This document shows positions 5,421 through 6,536 of a stretch of 6,536 nt of DNA, piece after piece. The DNA is taken from positions 1 to 6,536 of the forward strand of contig JAJRYL010000102.1 of assembly GCA_024275855.1 (NCBI GenBank). The letters run 5' to 3'. Below the pieces are notes generated by a model, which worked only from the letters and a program-made list of their open reading frames with translations, made no database searches and was not told the origin of the DNA. The position numbers and the translations under genes were made by a program. The stretch comes from Deltaproteobacteria bacterium (lineage in GTDB: Bacteria; Desulfobacterota; GWC2-55-46; JADFVP01). Positions within the stretch are counted from its first letter, which is position 1. Each line of letters begins with the position of its first letter.

Positions 5421-6536
5421 ATGTCTGAACAGAACATAAAATGTCCGCACTGCGCTAAAGAGTTTTCGCTTGACGATACGGTTACGAACCGTATTGAGGA
5501 GAGGGTTAAGGGCGTAAGGGCTGAGTATGAAGAGGAGCTTAGAAAGAAAGAGGCGGCCTTTATCACGCGCGAGGCCGAGTTAAATAAGCGGCAGGAGGCG
5601 GTAGAAAGCATTGTCGCTAAAAAGCTTGAGGCAGAAAAAGCCCGCATAGAGGCCGAGGCAGCTAAGAAGGCCAACGAGAAGTCATTTGTGGAGTTAAGAG
5701 CCTTAAGGGAAGAGAAGCGGGAGCAGGCGGAAAAAATAGCAGAGTTGCGTAATGTTGAGTTGGAGAACAGGCGCAGGGCCCGCGAGTTGGAAGATAAGAG
5801 CAAGAGTTTAGAGCTTGAGATGGCGCGCAAGATGGAGGCCGAGGAGAACAGGATAAAGGCCGAGGCGTTTACCGCCTTTAGCGAGGAGCACAGGTTAAAG
5901 GATCTTGAAAAAGAGAAGCAGCTCAGAGATACGACCCGTCAGCTCGATGAGATGAAGCGCAAGCTTCAGCAGGGTTCTATGCAGACGCAGGGCGAGGTGC
6001 TTGAGCTTGAACTTGAAGAACTGCTTGCGAACCGTTTTAGAAGCGACAGTATAGAGCCGGTGCCAAAGGGCATACGGGGCGCCGATATTATCCAGCGGGT
6101 AAGAGACGATTTAAGGCGTGAGGCGGGCAGTATCGTTTGGGAGCTGAAGAGAACAAAGAACTGGAGCGAAGGCTGGGTAGCGAAACTTAAAGACGACCAG
6201 AGGGCTGTGAAGGCTACTGTTGCGGTTCTGGTTACCGCTGTATTGCCGGACGACATAAAGGGGTTTGCTTTTAGAGAAGGTGTCTGGGTTACCTCTATCG
6301 GGCTTGCGGTTCAACTCGCTTCCGCGCTTCGTACCGGCTTGATACAGACGGCGCACGTAAGGTGTTCTGCCGAGGGCAGGGGCGAGCGCATGGAGGAGGT
6401 CTATAATTATCTGACCGGCACCGAGTTTACGCATAAAATTGAGGCTATAGTCGAGGCCTTTAAGGGTATGAAAAACGACCTTGAGAAAGAGAAGCGAGCG
6501 TTCACAAAGATGTGGGCGAGCAGAGAGAAGCAGATA
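5421..6536 (+). CDS. DUF2130-like coiled-coil protein with possible PD-(D/E)xK nuclease motif (3' end cut by window)
   Basis: The frame is open from the ATG at 5421 to the window end (372 residues, no stop), so the C-terminus is missing. An in-frame TGA at 5400-5402 leaves this ATG as the only sensible start; the ribosome site is weak (GGA 11 bases, or AGAAG 1 base, upstream). Near the N-terminus is a single CPHC (8-11), like half a zinc ribbon, followed by KEFSL. A long, highly charged coiled coil (about 22-195, Glu/Lys/Arg/Ala-rich) leads to a globular domain with GADI (220-223), WELKRTKNW (240-248) and WVAKLKDDQ (252-260). These match my memory of the DUF2130 family. Asp222, Glu241-x-Lys243 and a downstream Gln have the order of a PD-(D/E)xK nuclease core; this is inference. 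Later YNYLTGTEF (328-336) precedes another charged helix. Biological role unknown. Confidence 0.85.
   Translation, partial: MSEQNIKCPHCAKEFSLDDTVTNRIEERVKGVRAEYEEELRKKEAAFITREAELNKRQEAVESIVAKKLEAEKARIEAEAAKKANEKSFVELRALREEKREQAEKIAELRNVELENRRRARELEDKSKSLELEMARKMEAEENRIKAEAFTAFSEEHRLKDLEKEKQLRDTTRQLDEMKRKLQQGSMQTQGEVLELELEELLANRFRSDSIEPVPKGIRGADIIQRVRDDLRREAGSIVWELKRTKNWSEGWVAKLKDDQRAVKATVAVLVTAVLPDDIKGFAFREGVWVTSIGLAVQLASALRTGLIQTAHVRCSAEGRGERMEEVYNYLTGTEFTHKIEAIVEAFKGMKNDLEKEKRAFTKMWASREKQI

Noticed and set aside
5396..5830. A 144-codon - strand frame rich in Ser, Leu and Ala
   Set aside because: It is the antisense of the charged coiled coil of the DUF2130-like gene; Glu and Lys codons read backwards give Ser, Leu and Phe. 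No start context or domain.
1..6536. CRISPR arrays, tRNA or rRNA genes, insertion sequences, phage genes
   Set aside because: No regularly spaced repeats, no cloverleaf or rRNA-like sequence, no transposase or integrase frame, and no terminal repeats were seen on either strand.

Overview
The window holds seven protein genes, all on the + strand, and none of them looks like a mobile element, phage or CRISPR component. Five have a recognisable family: the C-terminal part of a biotin-protein ligase (birA, cut by the left edge), type III pantothenate kinase (coaX), endonuclease IV (nfo), thioredoxin reductase (trxB), and a coiled-coil protein resembling the DUF2130 family that runs off the right edge. 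The other two are a small TPR protein joined to coaX and a 290-residue conserved-looking protein of unknown function. The base composition is moderate, about 50% GC by eye. The birA-coaX order followed by a short TPR protein, and the style of the two uncharacterised proteins, suggest a deltaproteobacterial (Desulfobacterota-like) lineage. That is an impression from protein character and gene order; no marker gene here proves it.

Layout. From 1 to 548 is the birA remnant. From 549 to 696 is a leader containing an extended imperfect hairpin (647-693) that ends three bases before the coaX start. coaX (697-1548) and the TPR gene (1548-2015) overlap by one base and are almost certainly co-transcribed. 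The gap 2016-2233 contains a hairpin followed by a long T tract, which looks like an intrinsic terminator or attenuator just before the unknown 290-residue gene (2234-3106). nfo (3164-4015) and trxB (4109-5065) follow, with a plausible sigma70 promoter in front of trxB. After trxB come two hairpins and an AT-rich gene-free stretch of 355 bases (5066-5420). The DUF2130-like gene starts at 5421.

How the genes fit together. birA and coaX both serve cofactor metabolism: BirA attaches biotin to carboxylase carrier proteins and CoaX makes 4'-phosphopantothenate for coenzyme A. They are often neighbours in bacteria. nfo (repair of abasic sites) and trxB (thiol redox homeostasis) are both useful under oxidative stress, but they lie in separate candidate transcription units and co-regulation is only a guess. 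The DUF2130-like protein may be a nuclease-fold protein acting on DNA; this rests on a motif read by eye.

Overall this is an ordinary housekeeping segment. The best leads are the DUF2130-like protein, the unknown two-domain protein with its terminator-like leader, and the hairpin abutting the coaX start codon. I did not find convincing evidence of a new multi-gene system.
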